DNA from: Chitinophagaceae bacterium
Lineage (GTDB): Bacteria; Bacteroidota; Bacteroidia; Chitinophagales; REEL01
Assembly: GCA_007695095.1 (NCBI GenBank)
Contig: REEL01000119.1
Span: 1-45,463 of the forward strand
Reading direction: 5' to 3'
Length of the DNA: 45,463 bases
Below the pieces are notes generated by a model. The model worked only from the letters and a program-made list of their open reading frames with translations. It was not told the DNA's origin and searched no databases. A program made the translations under genes and the position numbers. Positions 25,923-35,240 of this stretch are shown here, in pieces. Every line of letters begins with the position of its first letter. Position 1 is the first letter of the stretch.

Positions 25923-28391
25923 ATGCAAAAATTTGATTTTAAAAAATTGTATCCCCATCTGATAGCCATAGGGGTTTTCATTTTCATAGCTTTTGCTTAT
26001 GCCAGCCCGGTAATGCAAGGAAAGGAGTTGCGCCAGGATGACATTGTTCAATGGAGAGGTGGTGCGCAAGAGAGCATTGATTTTAGGGAAGAAACAGGTA
26101 AAGAGCCTTTGTGGACAAACTCTATGTTTGGAGGAATGCCCGGTTATATCATTGATGTAAACTTTCCCAAAAATGTTTTGAGTCATATCCACACTTTTTT
26201 AATGAAAAATATTTTTCCAAGACCGGCTAATTTTATTTTCTACTATCTGCTTGGGTTTTACATACTCTTGCTTGGTTTTGGAATGTCTCCTTTTGTAAGT
26301 ATGATTGGCGCATTTGCTTTTTCGTTTGCCTCCTATAATTTTATAATTATTGAAGCGGGGCATAATAATAAAGTGCGAAGTATGATCTACCTGGGGCCGG
26401 CACTAGCCGGAATCTGGATGGCTTACAGGGGGAAGCTTATTTTAGGTGCAGCTGTTGCAGCTTTCTTCCTCGGGCTCATGATTCATATGGACCATATTCA
26501 GGTGGTTTATTATCTGATGATGATGATATTAATTTTTGGAATAGTCTATTTAATATATGCAATCAAAGAGAATTCTTTAAATCAATTTTTAAAAGTTACC
26601 GGTGTTTTATTTATTGCAGCTTTATTAGCTCTTGGAGCTAACACGGCCAGAATATGGGTTTTGCTTGACCACAGTAATGACACTATGAGGGGCGGTCAGT
26701 CAGAACTAGTTGATGAAAGTGAACGCAGAAGCAGTGGATTGGATAAAGATTACGCTTTGATGTGGAGTTATGGAAAGTTAGAGACTATGACTTTTTTAAT
26801 CCCTAACTTTTACGGAGGTGGAAATGCAATTGATATTGGCGAAAACAGTAGTACCTATCAGGCATTAACATCTAATAATGTACCACCGGCACAAGCGCGA
26901 AGCTTTGTTGAAAATGCACCTATGTACTGGGGTGACCAGCCGTTTACTTCCGGTCCGGTTTATATGGGAGCTATTGTTTGTTTGCTTTTTGTAATGGGAT
27001 TAGTTCTTATTAAAGGACCGTTTAAAGTTTGGCTTTTAGTTACGGTAATAATTACACTATTTCTTTCCTGGGGTAAAAACTTTGAATTTTTTACTGATTT
27101 GTTTTTTTACTATTTCCCCCTATATAATAAGTTCAGAGCAGTAACCATGATTTTAATGATTACTCAGGTGGCGATGGCATTGCTTGCTTTTGCTACTTTA
27201 TGGAATATAATTAATTTAAAATACACTAAAGATCAACTTATAAATGCCTTAAAAATCGGATTGGGTGTTACCGGTGGATTAGCGGCCGCTTTTGCTATTC
27301 TCGGAGGAATATTTTTTGATTTTAGAGCAAGTGTTGACAGCCAACTGCCTCAATGGATAGTCAGTGCCATACATGATGACAGAGCATCTATGTTGCGAAT
27401 GGATGCTTTCAGGACTTTATTTTTTGTTGCAGCAGCATCAGCAGCTATTTTCTTCTTTTATCAGAAAAAACTAAGCCAAAATGTGTTTTTAGGCATACTG
27501 GCTTTATTATTTGTAATTGATATGTGGCCCGTAAACAAGCGTTATTTTAATAATGACGATTTTTTAAACCCTGCCGAGTACGAGCAGATTTTTGCTCCTA
27601 CACAAGCTGATTTACAGATTTTACAGGATCCGGATATTCACTACAGAGTATTTAATACAACCAGAAGTCCGTTTAATGATGCAATAACCTCTTATCACCA
27701 CAAGTCAGTAGGTGGTTATCATCCGGCTAAGCTTTTGCGTTATCAGGATTTAATAGATGAGCATCTAAGGGAATTTTACATGCCGGTATTAAATATGCTA
27801 AATACTAAGTACTTTATAGTTCAGCAAGAAGAGGGAGCTCCGCCAACAGCTCAATTGAATCAATCGGCATTGGGAAATGCATGGGTAGTAAACGAAGCCC
27901 GAATAGCTGAGACGGCCAGAGAAGCAATCGACTTTTTAGGTGAAATAAACACTGGAAATACGGTTGTGATTGAAAGTAGAGAAAGGGATTATGTTAATGA
28001 CTTTGATTTTAGCAGCGGAAGGGGAGAGATAAATCTGTTGTCATATTCTCCTTTGGAACTTGTTTATGAAGCTGATATACAGCAAAACGCCTTTGTGGTT
28101 TTTTCTGAAATATATTATAATGGTGAAAAGGGTTGGAATGCTTATTTAAATGGGGAAAAAGTTGACCATATCAGGGTGAACTATGTTTTGAGAGGGATGA
28201 AGCTGCCCGCCGGCAATCATGAATTAGTTTTCAGATTTGAACCAAGTGTGTATTTTGTCAGCAGTAATATTACGCTTGTCTTTTCCCTAATATTATGCTT
28301 ATTTTTTATTGGGACTTTGATATGGTATTTTGGGTTTTCCGATAGAAAAAAAGTCCCGGAAGAGAAAAAATCATTGTTTACTTTTGATTAA
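25923..28391 (+). CDS. YfhO family multi-pass membrane protein
   Basis: An 822-residue protein with about 12 membrane segments and a long exported loop and C-terminal beta domain. The N-terminus (LYPHLIAIGVFIFIAFAYASPVMQGKELRQDD) and the FREETGKEPLWTNSMFGGMPGY loop are typical of the bacterial YfhO family, whose characterised members act as GT-C-type enzymes or glycosylate lipoteichoic acid. In Bacteroidota they are uncharacterised but widespread. The C-terminal part (VFSEIYYNGEKGWNAYLNGEKVDHIRVNYVLRGMKLPAG) is the usual final domain. Its stop overlaps the next gene's ATG by one base, so a joint function with that glycosyltransferase in a glycan pathway is likely. Confidence 0.87.
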   Translation: MQKFDFKKLYPHLIAIGVFIFIAFAYASPVMQGKELRQDDIVQWRGGAQESIDFREETGKEPLWTNSMFGGMPGYIIDVNFPKNVLSHIHTFLMKNIFPRPANFIFYYLLGFYILLLGFGMSPFVSMIGAFAFSFASYNFIIIEAGHNNKVRSMIYLGPALAGIWMAYRGKLILGAAVAAFFLGLMIHMDHIQVVYYLMMMILIFGIVYLIYAIKENSLNQFLKVTGVLFIAALLALGANTARIWVLLDHSNDTMRGGQSELVDESERRSSGLDKDYALMWSYGKLETMTFLIPNFYGGGNAIDIGENSSTYQALTSNNVPPAQARSFVENAPMYWGDQPFTSGPVYMGAIVCLLFVMGLVLIKGPFKVWLLVTVIITLFLSWGKNFEFFTDLFFYYFPLYNKFRAVTMILMITQVAMALLAFATLWNIINLKYTKDQLINALKIGLGVTGGLAAAFAILGGIFFDFRASVDSQLPQWIVSAIHDDRASMLRMDAFRTLFFVAAASAAIFFFYQKKLSQNVFLGILALLFVIDMWPVNKRYFNNDDFLNPAEYEQIFAPTQADLQILQDPDIHYRVFNTTRSPFNDAITSYHHKSVGGYHPAKLLRYQDLIDEHLREFYMPVLNMLNTKYFIVQQEEGAPPTAQLNQSALGNAWVVNEARIAETAREAIDFLGEINTGNTVVIESRERDYVNDFDFSSGRGEINLLSYSPLELVYEADIQQNAFVVFSEIYYNGEKGWNAYLNGEKVDHIRVNYVLRGMKLPAGNHELVFRFEPSVYFVSSNITLVFSLILCLFFIGTLIWYFGFSDRKKVPEEKKSLFTFD

Positions 28392-29716
28392 TGAATGCGC
28401 AATCTGAGAAGCCAAAAATACTGATTATCACTTACTACTGGCCACCGGCCGGTGGTATTATGGTACAGCGTGTTCTAAAGTTTTGCAAATACTTATCAAA
28501 ATTGGGTTGGGAGCCGGTTGTTTTGACAACTAAAAAAGGAACTTATCCAATTGTCGATTATCAATTGTTGGAAGAAATAGACCCATCTCTAAAAGTATAT
28601 AAAACGAAAAGTTTCGAACCTTTAGCTATTTATGCCCGTCTAAAAGGAGGAAAAAATGAGACGGTTCCAGTCGGAATGCGAGGAATGGAAAAGGACTCAT
28701 CTTTTTTAACAAAATTAGCCACATATATAAGAGCCAATTTTTTTATTCCGGATGCCCGCAAAGGATTTGTTTCTTATGCTTACAAAAGTGCTTTAAAAAT
28801 CATTGAAGATGAAAATATACGAGCGATTTTAACTACCGGGCCTCCTCACAGCACGCATCTGGCGGGACTGAAACTAAAAGAAAAAATCGGTTTGCCCTGG
28901 TTGGCTGATTTTAGAGATCCCTGGGTTAATATTTATTATAATCAGTTTTTGCCAAGAACAAAATCAACTCAAAAGAAAGACCTTAACTTACAAAACAAAG
29001 TGCTTAAGCAAGCTGATGTTACATTGGCAGTTGGCCGAACTTTAATGAATGAATTGACTCCTGAGGCAAAAAAGGTAGAGCTTGTTTATAATGGATTTGA
29101 TGAAGATAATTTCCCTGAATCACTTTTTGTCGAAAATCCGCAGGATAAGTTTTTGCTTTTATACCCCGGCAATTTATTACCCGGACAGGATTTAAAAGTG
29201 GTATTGAATGCAATTCAATCTTTAATCGAAAAAAATGAATCCTTTAAAAAAGACTTTTGTTTTGACTTTACCGGAAATTTGGACAATGAGACCCGTCATC
29301 TTTTCAAAAGTTTCCCTCACCGGGAAAATGTAAAAGTCAGTGATTATGTGCCATACAATGAGATAATTAAAAAAATGGTACAAAAATCTTCTCTTTTGTT
29401 GCTTTTGGCGCAAGACATTCCTCAAAAGCCGCCACCCCCGGGAAAACTTTTTGATTTTATAGCTGCCCGTACAACCGTACTTGGGGTAGGTCCAGAAAAT
29501 TCTGATGCCAGAGAAGTAGTTTTGGATTCCGGTATTGGTAAAATGTTTCTGTCAACGGAGCAAATGCAAATTGAAGATTTTTTACTGGCTAACTATGAGA
29601 AATGGAAAGAAAATGCTCAGCAAAAAACTTTCCTGACAATGACTGATAAAATGAAAAACTACAGTCGTGAAAACCAAACAAAACGATTGGTTGAAATCCT
29701 GAATACTTTAGTTTAA
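28391..29716 (+). CDS. glycosyltransferase, GT4-like (GT-B fold)
   Basis: A 441-residue cytoplasmic glycosyltransferase. It opens KILIITYYWPPAGGIMVQRVLKFCKYLSKLGWEPVVLT, the Rossmann start of Bacteroidota GT4-like enzymes. TTGPPHSTHLAGLKL and WLADFRDPWVN mark the acceptor domain; LLYPGNLLPGQDLKVVLNAI starts the donor-binding domain. The C-terminal PPPPGKLFDFIAARTTVLGVGP segment holds the nucleotide-sugar contact region. The donor and acceptor are unknown. ATG overlaps the YfhO stop (TAATG), so the pair is translationally coupled. The stop codon overlaps that of convergent folP (29713-29716). Confidence 0.85.
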   Translation: MNAQSEKPKILIITYYWPPAGGIMVQRVLKFCKYLSKLGWEPVVLTTKKGTYPIVDYQLLEEIDPSLKVYKTKSFEPLAIYARLKGGKNETVPVGMRGMEKDSSFLTKLATYIRANFFIPDARKGFVSYAYKSALKIIEDENIRAILTTGPPHSTHLAGLKLKEKIGLPWLADFRDPWVNIYYNQFLPRTKSTQKKDLNLQNKVLKQADVTLAVGRTLMNELTPEAKKVELVYNGFDEDNFPESLFVENPQDKFLLLYPGNLLPGQDLKVVLNAIQSLIEKNESFKKDFCFDFTGNLDNETRHLFKSFPHRENVKVSDYVPYNEIIKKMVQKSSLLLLLAQDIPQKPPPPGKLFDFIAARTTVLGVGPENSDAREVVLDSGIGKMFLSTEQMQIEDFLLANYEKWKENAQQKTFLTMTDKMKNYSRENQTKRLVEILNTLV

Positions 29717-30585
29717 TCCGGTTGACTGTATTCATCCAGTAAATTGTGAAGTTTACATACCTGAACAGCTTCTTTCACATCATGAACCCGCAAAATGTCA
29801 GCCCCTTTTAAAAGAGAGATAGTATTTGACCAGCTGCTTGCATTTAAAGCATTTTCCGGTTTTATATTTAAAGCTTTACAAAGCATAGATTTTCTTGAAG
29901 TACCCGCCAGAATCGGTCTGTTTAAATTTTTAAAATAATCCAGATGAGCAAGTAATTTAAAGTTATGTTCCATAGTTTTTCCAAAACCAAAGCCCGGATC
30001 AATAATTATATCATTTATACCGGATTGACTCAGTTGTTCTGTTTTTTGTAATAAAAATTTAAAAACATCTGCTAAAACATCTTTGTACTGAGGATTTTTC
30101 TGCATGTTAGCAGGGTTTCCCTGCATATGCATTAAAATGTAAGGAACCTTGTATGCCGCGGCTACTTTGATGATTTCTGGGTCAATTTCTCCGGCAGAGA
30201 TATCATTTATGATATGCGTCCCTTTGTCCAGAGCGAATTTGGCAACATCTGAACGATAGGTATCCACAGAAATTAAAGTATCAGGAAAGTTTTTTGCAGT
30301 AAAAGTAAGGGCATATTCAATTCTGTTTATTTCAGTTTTGCTGTCAACAGTTTCCGAACCCGGCCTTGAAGACATGCCTCCAATATCTATTATGTCTGCC
30401 CCATCCTCTATCATAGTTGAAATCCTTTTTTCAATCTCTTTTTCGTTTTGGTAGTTTCCTCCATCGAAAAATGAATCAGGAGTCGTATTTAAAATACCCA
30501 TGACTAATGGTTTTGAAAGAGTAATTAATTTTCCTCCGGCATTAATCGTGTAATTTTTATTAAAAAAACTATCTTTATCACCCAT
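29713..30585 (-). CDS. folP: dihydropteroate synthase
   Basis: A 290-residue TIM-barrel enzyme condensing para-aminobenzoate with dihydropterin pyrophosphate in folate synthesis. Signatures: VMGILNTTPDSFFDGG (about 28-43, pterin-binding start), ADIIDIGGMSSRPGS (second motif), DTYRSDVA, NDISAG, IIDPGFGFGKTMEHN and the C-terminal LRVHDV. The length is normal. It is convergent with the glycosyltransferase gene, sharing stop-codon bases, and divergent from the DUF1599 gene across 39 bases. A -7-like TACTTTTG sits at 30608-30615, reading leftward. Confidence 0.95.
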   Translation of the reverse strand: MGDKDSFFNKNYTINAGGKLITLSKPLVMGILNTTPDSFFDGGNYQNEKEIEKRISTMIEDGADIIDIGGMSSRPGSETVDSKTEINRIEYALTFTAKNFPDTLISVDTYRSDVAKFALDKGTHIINDISAGEIDPEIIKVAAAYKVPYILMHMQGNPANMQKNPQYKDVLADVFKFLLQKTEQLSQSGINDIIIDPGFGFGKTMEHNFKLLAHLDYFKNLNRPILAGTSRKSMLCKALNIKPENALNASSWSNTISLLKGADILRVHDVKEAVQVCKLHNLLDEYSQPD

Positions 30586-30607
30586 AACTTTTTGTTTAAT
30601 TAAGTTT

Positions 30608-30615
30608 CAAAAGTA
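30608..30615 (-). promoter_or_regulatory. candidate -7 element for folP
   Basis: Reading leftward, TACTTTTG matches TAnnTTTG exactly, 22 bases before the folP start codon, in the 39-base divergent gap. No clean -33 TTTG at the right spacing. Confidence 0.4.
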
Positions 30616-30624
30616 AATAAGAAA

Positions 30625-31191
30625 TTGGCTACAAAAACTATATCACAATATAAAAAGGCAATAAAAAAATGCCAGGATATTTTTTTAAAGAAAACCCATG
30701 ATTACGGGACATCCTGGCGGGTAATGCGATTAGCTTCACTTACGGATCAGATTTTTATTAAGGCCAAGCGAATTCAGACGATACAAGAGACCGGACAGCA
30801 AAAGGTTGAAGATGACATAGCCTCAGAGTTTATCGGAATCATTAATTATGGGATTATAGCGCTTATACAGTTAGATTTAAAAGATAAAGAAGTGAATGGA
30901 GAAAGTGGAATGCTGGAAGTTGGTGAAGCAAAAACCCTTTATGACAGCAAAGCTGAAAAAGCTATGCGTTTGATGGAAAATAAAAATCATGACTATGGCG
31001 AAGCGTGGCGGGATATGCGTATTGGCTCTTATGTAGATTTGATTTTAATGAAAATTATGCGCATTCGTCAGATTGAAGACCATGGTGGAAAAACCATTAT
31101 TTCAGAGGGAATTGAGTCCCATTATGTTGATATAATAAACTATGCAGTTTTTGGATTGATAAAAATCGACGAGACAAACGAAAATAACTAA
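30625..31191 (+). CDS. DUF1599 protein with an internal domain duplication
   Basis: A 188-residue soluble protein of two tandem homologous halves: KKTHDYGTSWRVMR...IINYG (about 22-75) and NKNHDYGEAWRDMR...IINYA (about 118-175). Both carry HDYGxxWRxMR, a spaced MK(A/I)xRI, and a final IINY. This is DUF1599; I recall the domain also being described as nucleotide-modification associated, so a nucleotide or nucleotide-related role is possible, but this is weak. The start is TTG 30625. It lies divergent to folP and 67 bases before the BT_3928-like gene, a neighbourhood I recall as conserved in Bacteroidota; in others triosephosphate isomerase follows, but not here. Confidence 0.83.
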   Translation: MATKTISQYKKAIKKCQDIFLKKTHDYGTSWRVMRLASLTDQIFIKAKRIQTIQETGQQKVEDDIASEFIGIINYGIIALIQLDLKDKEVNGESGMLEVGEAKTLYDSKAEKAMRLMENKNHDYGEAWRDMRIGSYVDLILMKIMRIRQIEDHGGKTIISEGIESHYVDIINYAVFGLIKIDETNENN

Positions 31192-31258
31192 AACAATGCA
31201 CGATACAAAAAAACGTTATTCAGCAAGATTTAAATTATGAAATTTTAAAAAAAATAAG

Positions 31259-32383
31259 ATGAAGTGGATTGTACAATTTTTCAGATTCATTGTTGGGGGT
31301 CTGTTTATTTTTTCCGGTTTTATAAAAGCAGTTGACCCTTTAGGTACTGCCTATAAAATGGAAGAATATTTTGCTGTTTTCGGCATGGATTTTATGATTC
31401 CTCTGTCGCTGGCTTTTGCAATTTTTATGATTGTACTGGAGGTTGTCTTAGGTGTTGCCTTGCTCATAGGCTTTATGACAAAGTTCACCATCATTTTATT
31501 GTTATTGATAATTATCTTTTTTACATTTTTAACAGGTTACACTACTGTTACCGGCAATGTTACTGATTGCGGTTGTTTTGGCGATTTCCTGCCTTTAGAG
31601 CCCTGGCAGTCATTTTTAAAAGACATAGTTTTACTGATTTTTATAGCGGTTCTATATATCGGGCAGAAACACATAAAGCCTTTACTCCCTTCGGCGGCGT
31701 CCAATCCTTTAATGGGAATAGTGTTTATATTGTCTACTTTATACTGTTTTTCGAATTTTTATACTGATTTGCCTCAGTTCGATTTCAGACCTTATGCAGT
31801 AGGGAAAAACATCCCGGAGCAAATCCCGGAATACATGCCGGAAGATAAAAGGCCGGTCTACGAATTTATTTTCATTTATGAAAACCCGGAAACCGGAGAG
31901 AAAAAAGAGTTTGATATGGCTAACTTACCGGGGGCTCCCTGGGAGTATGTTGACAGAGTTGATAAGTTAGTGAGCGGTGAAGAAGGAAAAATAATTAATT
32001 TCAGAACGACTGATGAGTTTGGGAATGAAGTTAGAGAGGATTTGCTTTTTGATGAAAATTACAGCTTTATGGTTGTCGCATGGGATTTAAATAAAACCAG
32101 AAGCAGAGTTTTTGAAGAAAAAATTAATCCACTGGCTGAGAAAGCACAGGATGCCGGTTACCATTTTTATGCTTTGGCTTCAAACTCAAGAGAATCAATA
32201 GAAGAATTCAGGCATGAACATCAGGCAGCTTTCCCTTTTTATGAGGGAGACCCGATTTTTTTGAAAACAATTATTAGATCTAACCCCGGTTTATTAGTTT
32301 TGAAAAATGGAACCGTTAAAGGGAAATGGCACCATAGAAGAATACCTGATTTTGAGAAAATTCAACAGGAGTATTTAAAATAA
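31259..32383 (+). CDS. BT_3928-like membrane protein (DoxX/MauE-like with thioredoxin-like C-terminus)
   Basis: A 374-residue protein. The first 160 residues hold four to five membrane segments resembling DoxX/MauE (FRFIVGGLFIFSGFIKAVDP; TVTGNVTDCGCFGDFLPLEPWQSFLKD with a CGC pair at about 103-105). The C-terminal half (about 200-374) is soluble and includes SFMVVAWDLNKTRSRVFEEKI and YHFYALASN, resembling a thioredoxin-like fold without the CxxC active site. The MauE-like cysteine motif suggests a redox role, but no redox partner is nearby. It follows the DUF1599 gene by 67 bases and precedes the ABC permease by 4 bases. Confidence 0.85.
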   Translation: MKWIVQFFRFIVGGLFIFSGFIKAVDPLGTAYKMEEYFAVFGMDFMIPLSLAFAIFMIVLEVVLGVALLIGFMTKFTIILLLLIIIFFTFLTGYTTVTGNVTDCGCFGDFLPLEPWQSFLKDIVLLIFIAVLYIGQKHIKPLLPSAASNPLMGIVFILSTLYCFSNFYTDLPQFDFRPYAVGKNIPEQIPEYMPEDKRPVYEFIFIYENPETGEKKEFDMANLPGAPWEYVDRVDKLVSGEEGKIINFRTTDEFGNEVREDLLFDENYSFMVVAWDLNKTRSRVFEEKINPLAEKAQDAGYHFYALASNSRESIEEFRHEHQAAFPFYEGDPIFLKTIIRSNPGLLVLKNGTVKGKWHHRRIPDFEKIQQEYLK

Positions 32384-32387
32384 AGAT

Positions 32388-33446
32388 TTGCTAAATTATT
32401 TATTAAAAAGATTAGGTTACGGGATATTAGTACTTTTTGGAGTAGTAGTCATTGTGTTTTTTTTATTCAATGTATTACCGGTAGATCCTGCCCGTCTTAC
32501 ATTAGGTCAGCGCGCTGACGTTTCTTCCATTGAAGCCATCCGGAAGGAACATGGATTTGATAAGCCTTTGCCTGTTCAATTTTTGATGTATTTAGGCGAT
32601 TTAATGCCTGTTTGGGTGCATGGCAGCAGTCCGGAAGAAAAAGAAAAATATGGTTACGCAGCATTGTTTCAGGTAGGAGGTGAAAAGGCTTTGGTGGTTA
32701 AATGGCCATATCTTCGAAGGAGCATACAAACCGGCAGGCCGGTATCTGAAATTTTAGCAGAAAAAATACCACCAACAATGATATTAGCCATAACAGCCAT
32801 TTTACTGGCAAGTTTTGTGGGAATATTTTTAGGAATTATTGCAGCGATAAACCATAATAAATTTATAGATAATGCCGCGGTGACTTTGTCTATCATTGGT
32901 ATATCTCAACCTTCCTATTTTTCAGGAATTATACTCGCCCTCTTGTTTGGCTTTCTTTGGCATGACTATACGGGGCTCAACCATGTTGGGTCATTGTTTG
33001 AATTAAATGATTATGGGGAGGATATAATCGTATGGAAAAACCTTATTCTGCCGGCAATTGCATTAGGAATAAGGCCTATAGCTATTATCACTCAGCTTAC
33101 CCGAAGTTCAATGCTGGAAGTTTTATCTCAGGACTACATCAGAACAGCTAAGGCAAAGGGCTTGGCTTTTTCAAAAATACTTTACAAGCATTCCTTAAAA
33201 AACGCTCTAAATCCTGTAATAACTTCAGTTTCCGGTTGGTTTGCAGCATTGCTTGCAGGCGCTTACTTTGTTGAAATTATATTTGATTTTAAAGGATTGG
33301 GGTATGAAACTGTGCGTGCTCTTATGAATTTTGACTTTCCGGTAGCTATGGGATCTGTTTTATTTACAGCAGCAGCCTTTGTTCTGATAAACATTTTGGT
33401 AGATATTATTTATGCAATTCTGGATCCCAGAATACGTGTAGGTTAG
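32388..33446 (+). CDS. ABC transporter permease, oligopeptide/dipeptide type (DppB/OppB-like)
   Basis: A 352-residue inner-membrane permease with six membrane segments and the EAA loop YIRTAKAKGLAFSKILYKHSLKNALNPVI (about 245-275) that contacts the ATPase subunits. The opening LLKRLGYGILVLFGVVVIVFFLFNVLPVDPAR is the classic DppB/OppB start. It lacks its normal partners: no second permease, ATPase or substrate-binding gene is within the window. It begins with TTG at 32388, 4 bases after the BT_3928-like gene, so it is translated from the same message. A segment between the first helix and the core (VHGSSPEEKEKYGYAALF) is longer than in E. coli DppB, from memory. Confidence 0.9.
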   Translation: MLNYLLKRLGYGILVLFGVVVIVFFLFNVLPVDPARLTLGQRADVSSIEAIRKEHGFDKPLPVQFLMYLGDLMPVWVHGSSPEEKEKYGYAALFQVGGEKALVVKWPYLRRSIQTGRPVSEILAEKIPPTMILAITAILLASFVGIFLGIIAAINHNKFIDNAAVTLSIIGISQPSYFSGIILALLFGFLWHDYTGLNHVGSLFELNDYGEDIIVWKNLILPAIALGIRPIAIITQLTRSSMLEVLSQDYIRTAKAKGLAFSKILYKHSLKNALNPVITSVSGWFAALLAGAYFVEIIFDFKGLGYETVRALMNFDFPVAMGSVLFTAAAFVLINILVDIIYAILDPRIRVG

Positions 33447-33555
33447 AACACAAAACTACTTTCAATCAATCTTTACTGAAGAATCATTTTTTTAATCGGT
33501 GGGATTAAAAGTCGCATATCTCTCTTTATATCGAACATCTCCAATTTTTTCTTGT

Positions 33556-33563
33556 TAACTTTG
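33556..33563 (+). promoter_or_regulatory. candidate -7 element for hutU
   Basis: TAACTTTG matches TAnnTTTG exactly, 16 bases before the hutU ATG, which would give a short leader. No clear -33 element. Confidence 0.4.
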
Positions 33564-33579
33564 GACATAAAATAGTATT

Positions 33580-35220
33580 ATGGAAACTAAAGTATATAAA
33601 TCACCAACCGGCACAAATTTGAACTGTAAAGGATGGGTGCAGGAAGCGGCCTACAGAATGCTACTGAACAATCTGGACCCTGAGGTTGCTGAAAAGCCTG
33701 AAGAACTTATCGTTTACGGAGGAATAGGCAAAGCTGCCAGGACTCATGAGGATTTAGAAAAAATATTAAAAATACTCACCACCTTAGAAGAAGATGAAAC
33801 TTTGTTAGTGCAAAGCGGTAAACCCGTGGGTGTATTGAGAAGTCATAAAGATGCTCCGCGAGTATTGATTGCCAATTCAAATTTAGTTGGAAAATGGGCC
33901 AATTGGGATCATTTTCGGGAGCTGGAAAAGAAAGGCTTGATGATGTATGGTCAAATGACAGCGGGAAGCTGGATTTATATTGGTTCGCAAGGAATTTTAC
34001 AGGGCACTTATGAAACCTATTTGGCTTTAGCTAAAAAACATTTCAGCGGAAGTTTAAAAGGGAAATTTAATGTTACTGCCGGATTAGGCGGAATGGGCGG
34101 GGCTCAACCACTATCAATTACTATGAATGAAGGAGTTTGTTTAGTTGCAGAAATGGAAGAATGGCGGGTGAAAAAAAGACTTGAAACCCGTTATATCGAT
34201 GAGATTTCTAATGATGTAGACGAGGCAATTGACTTGGCACTGAAAGCAGTAAAAGAGCAAAAGCCCTATTCGGTAGGTGTCGTTTGCAATATAGTAGATT
34301 TGCTAAAAAGATTAATTGAGCGAGATATTATTCCTGATACATTGACAGATCAAACATCCGCTCATGATGAGTTGTTCGGGTATTTTCCCGAGGGTTTGAG
34401 TGTAGCAGAGGCGAATGTAATGCGTGAAGAAAATCCCGAAAAATATAAGCAATTGTCTTTAGACACTATGGTAACTCATGTTGAGCTTATGATAGATATG
34501 CAAAAAAAGGGAGCAATCGTTTTTGATTACGGAAATAATCTGAGAGGCCAGGCGCATGCACACGGACTTGAAAATGCCTTTTCTTTTCCGGGTTTTGTAC
34601 CGGCATATGTGAGGCCATTGTTTTGCGAAGGGAAAGGCCCTTTCCGCTGGGTGGCATTATCAGGAGATCCGGAAGATATTTATACTACCGATAAAGCCCT
34701 GATGAATTTATTTCCTCAAAATGAAGGTTTGATAAGATGGTTAAAAATGGCTAAAAAGCAGATTTCTTTTCAGGGTTTGCCGGCACGAATTTGCTGGTTA
34801 GGAATGGGAGAAAGAGAGCAGGCCGGCATTTTATTCAATAACCTTGTTAAAGACGGGAAGGTAAAAGCGCCAATTGTAATTGGCAGAGACCATTTAGATA
34901 CAGGTTCTGTAGCTTCTCCAAACCGCGAAACCGAAGGGATGAAAGATGGTTCAGATGCTGTTGCAGATTGGCCGATTTTAAATGCACTAGTAAATACTGC
35001 CGGCGGAGCGAGTTGGGTATCTTTTCATCATGGGGGAGGAGTAGGAATGGGTTATTCTTTACATTCAGGTATGGTAATAGTAGCTGATGGTACTGAAGAT
35101 GCTGAGAGAAGATTGCGCAGAGTTTTACACAATGACCCGGCTACAGGAGTTATCAGACATGCAGATGCCGGTTATCTTACAGCCAGAGAAACCTCCGGAA
35201 AGTTTAAGTTAGATTTGTAA
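33580..35220 (+). CDS. hutU: urocanate hydratase
   Basis: A 546-residue cytoplasmic enzyme converting urocanate to 4-imidazolone-5-propionate in histidine degradation, using tightly bound NAD. Landmarks: [31 protein letters not shown] (about 123-141), the NAD-binding [12 protein letters not shown] (about 166-177), the catalytic C405 in [30 protein letters not shown] and [18 protein letters not shown]. The length matches the family (about 550). The ATG at 33580 matches the usual N-terminus. The other hut genes (hutH, hutI, hutG) are not in the window, and the flanking genes are unrelated, so this copy is not in a hut operon here. Confidence 0.95.
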   Translation: METKVYKSPTGTNLNCKGWVQEAAYRMLLNNLDPEVAEKPEELIVYGGIGKAARTHEDLEKILKILTTLEEDETLLVQSGKPVGVLRSHKDAPRVLIANSNLVGKWANWDHFRELEKKGLMMYGQMTAGSWIYIGSQGILQGTYETYLALAKKHFSGSLKGKFNVTAGLGGMGGAQPLSITMNEGVCLVAEMEEWRVKKRLETRYIDEISNDVDEAIDLALKAVKEQKPYSVGVVCNIVDLLKRLIERDIIPDTLTDQTSAHDELFGYFPEGLSVAEANVMREENPEKYKQLSLDTMVTHVELMIDMQKKGAIVFDYGNNLRGQAHAHGLENAFSFPGFVPAYVRPLFCEGKGPFRWVALSGDPEDIYTTDKALMNLFPQNEGLIRWLKMAKKQISFQGLPARICWLGMGEREQAGILFNNLVKDGKVKAPIVIGRDHLDTGSVASPNRETEGMKDGSDAVADWPILNALVNTAGGASWVSFHHGGGVGMGYSLHSGMVIVADGTEDAERRLRRVLHNDPATGVIRHADAGYLTARETSGKFKLDL

Positions 35221-35240
35221 GAACAGATTTTAAGTTTAAA

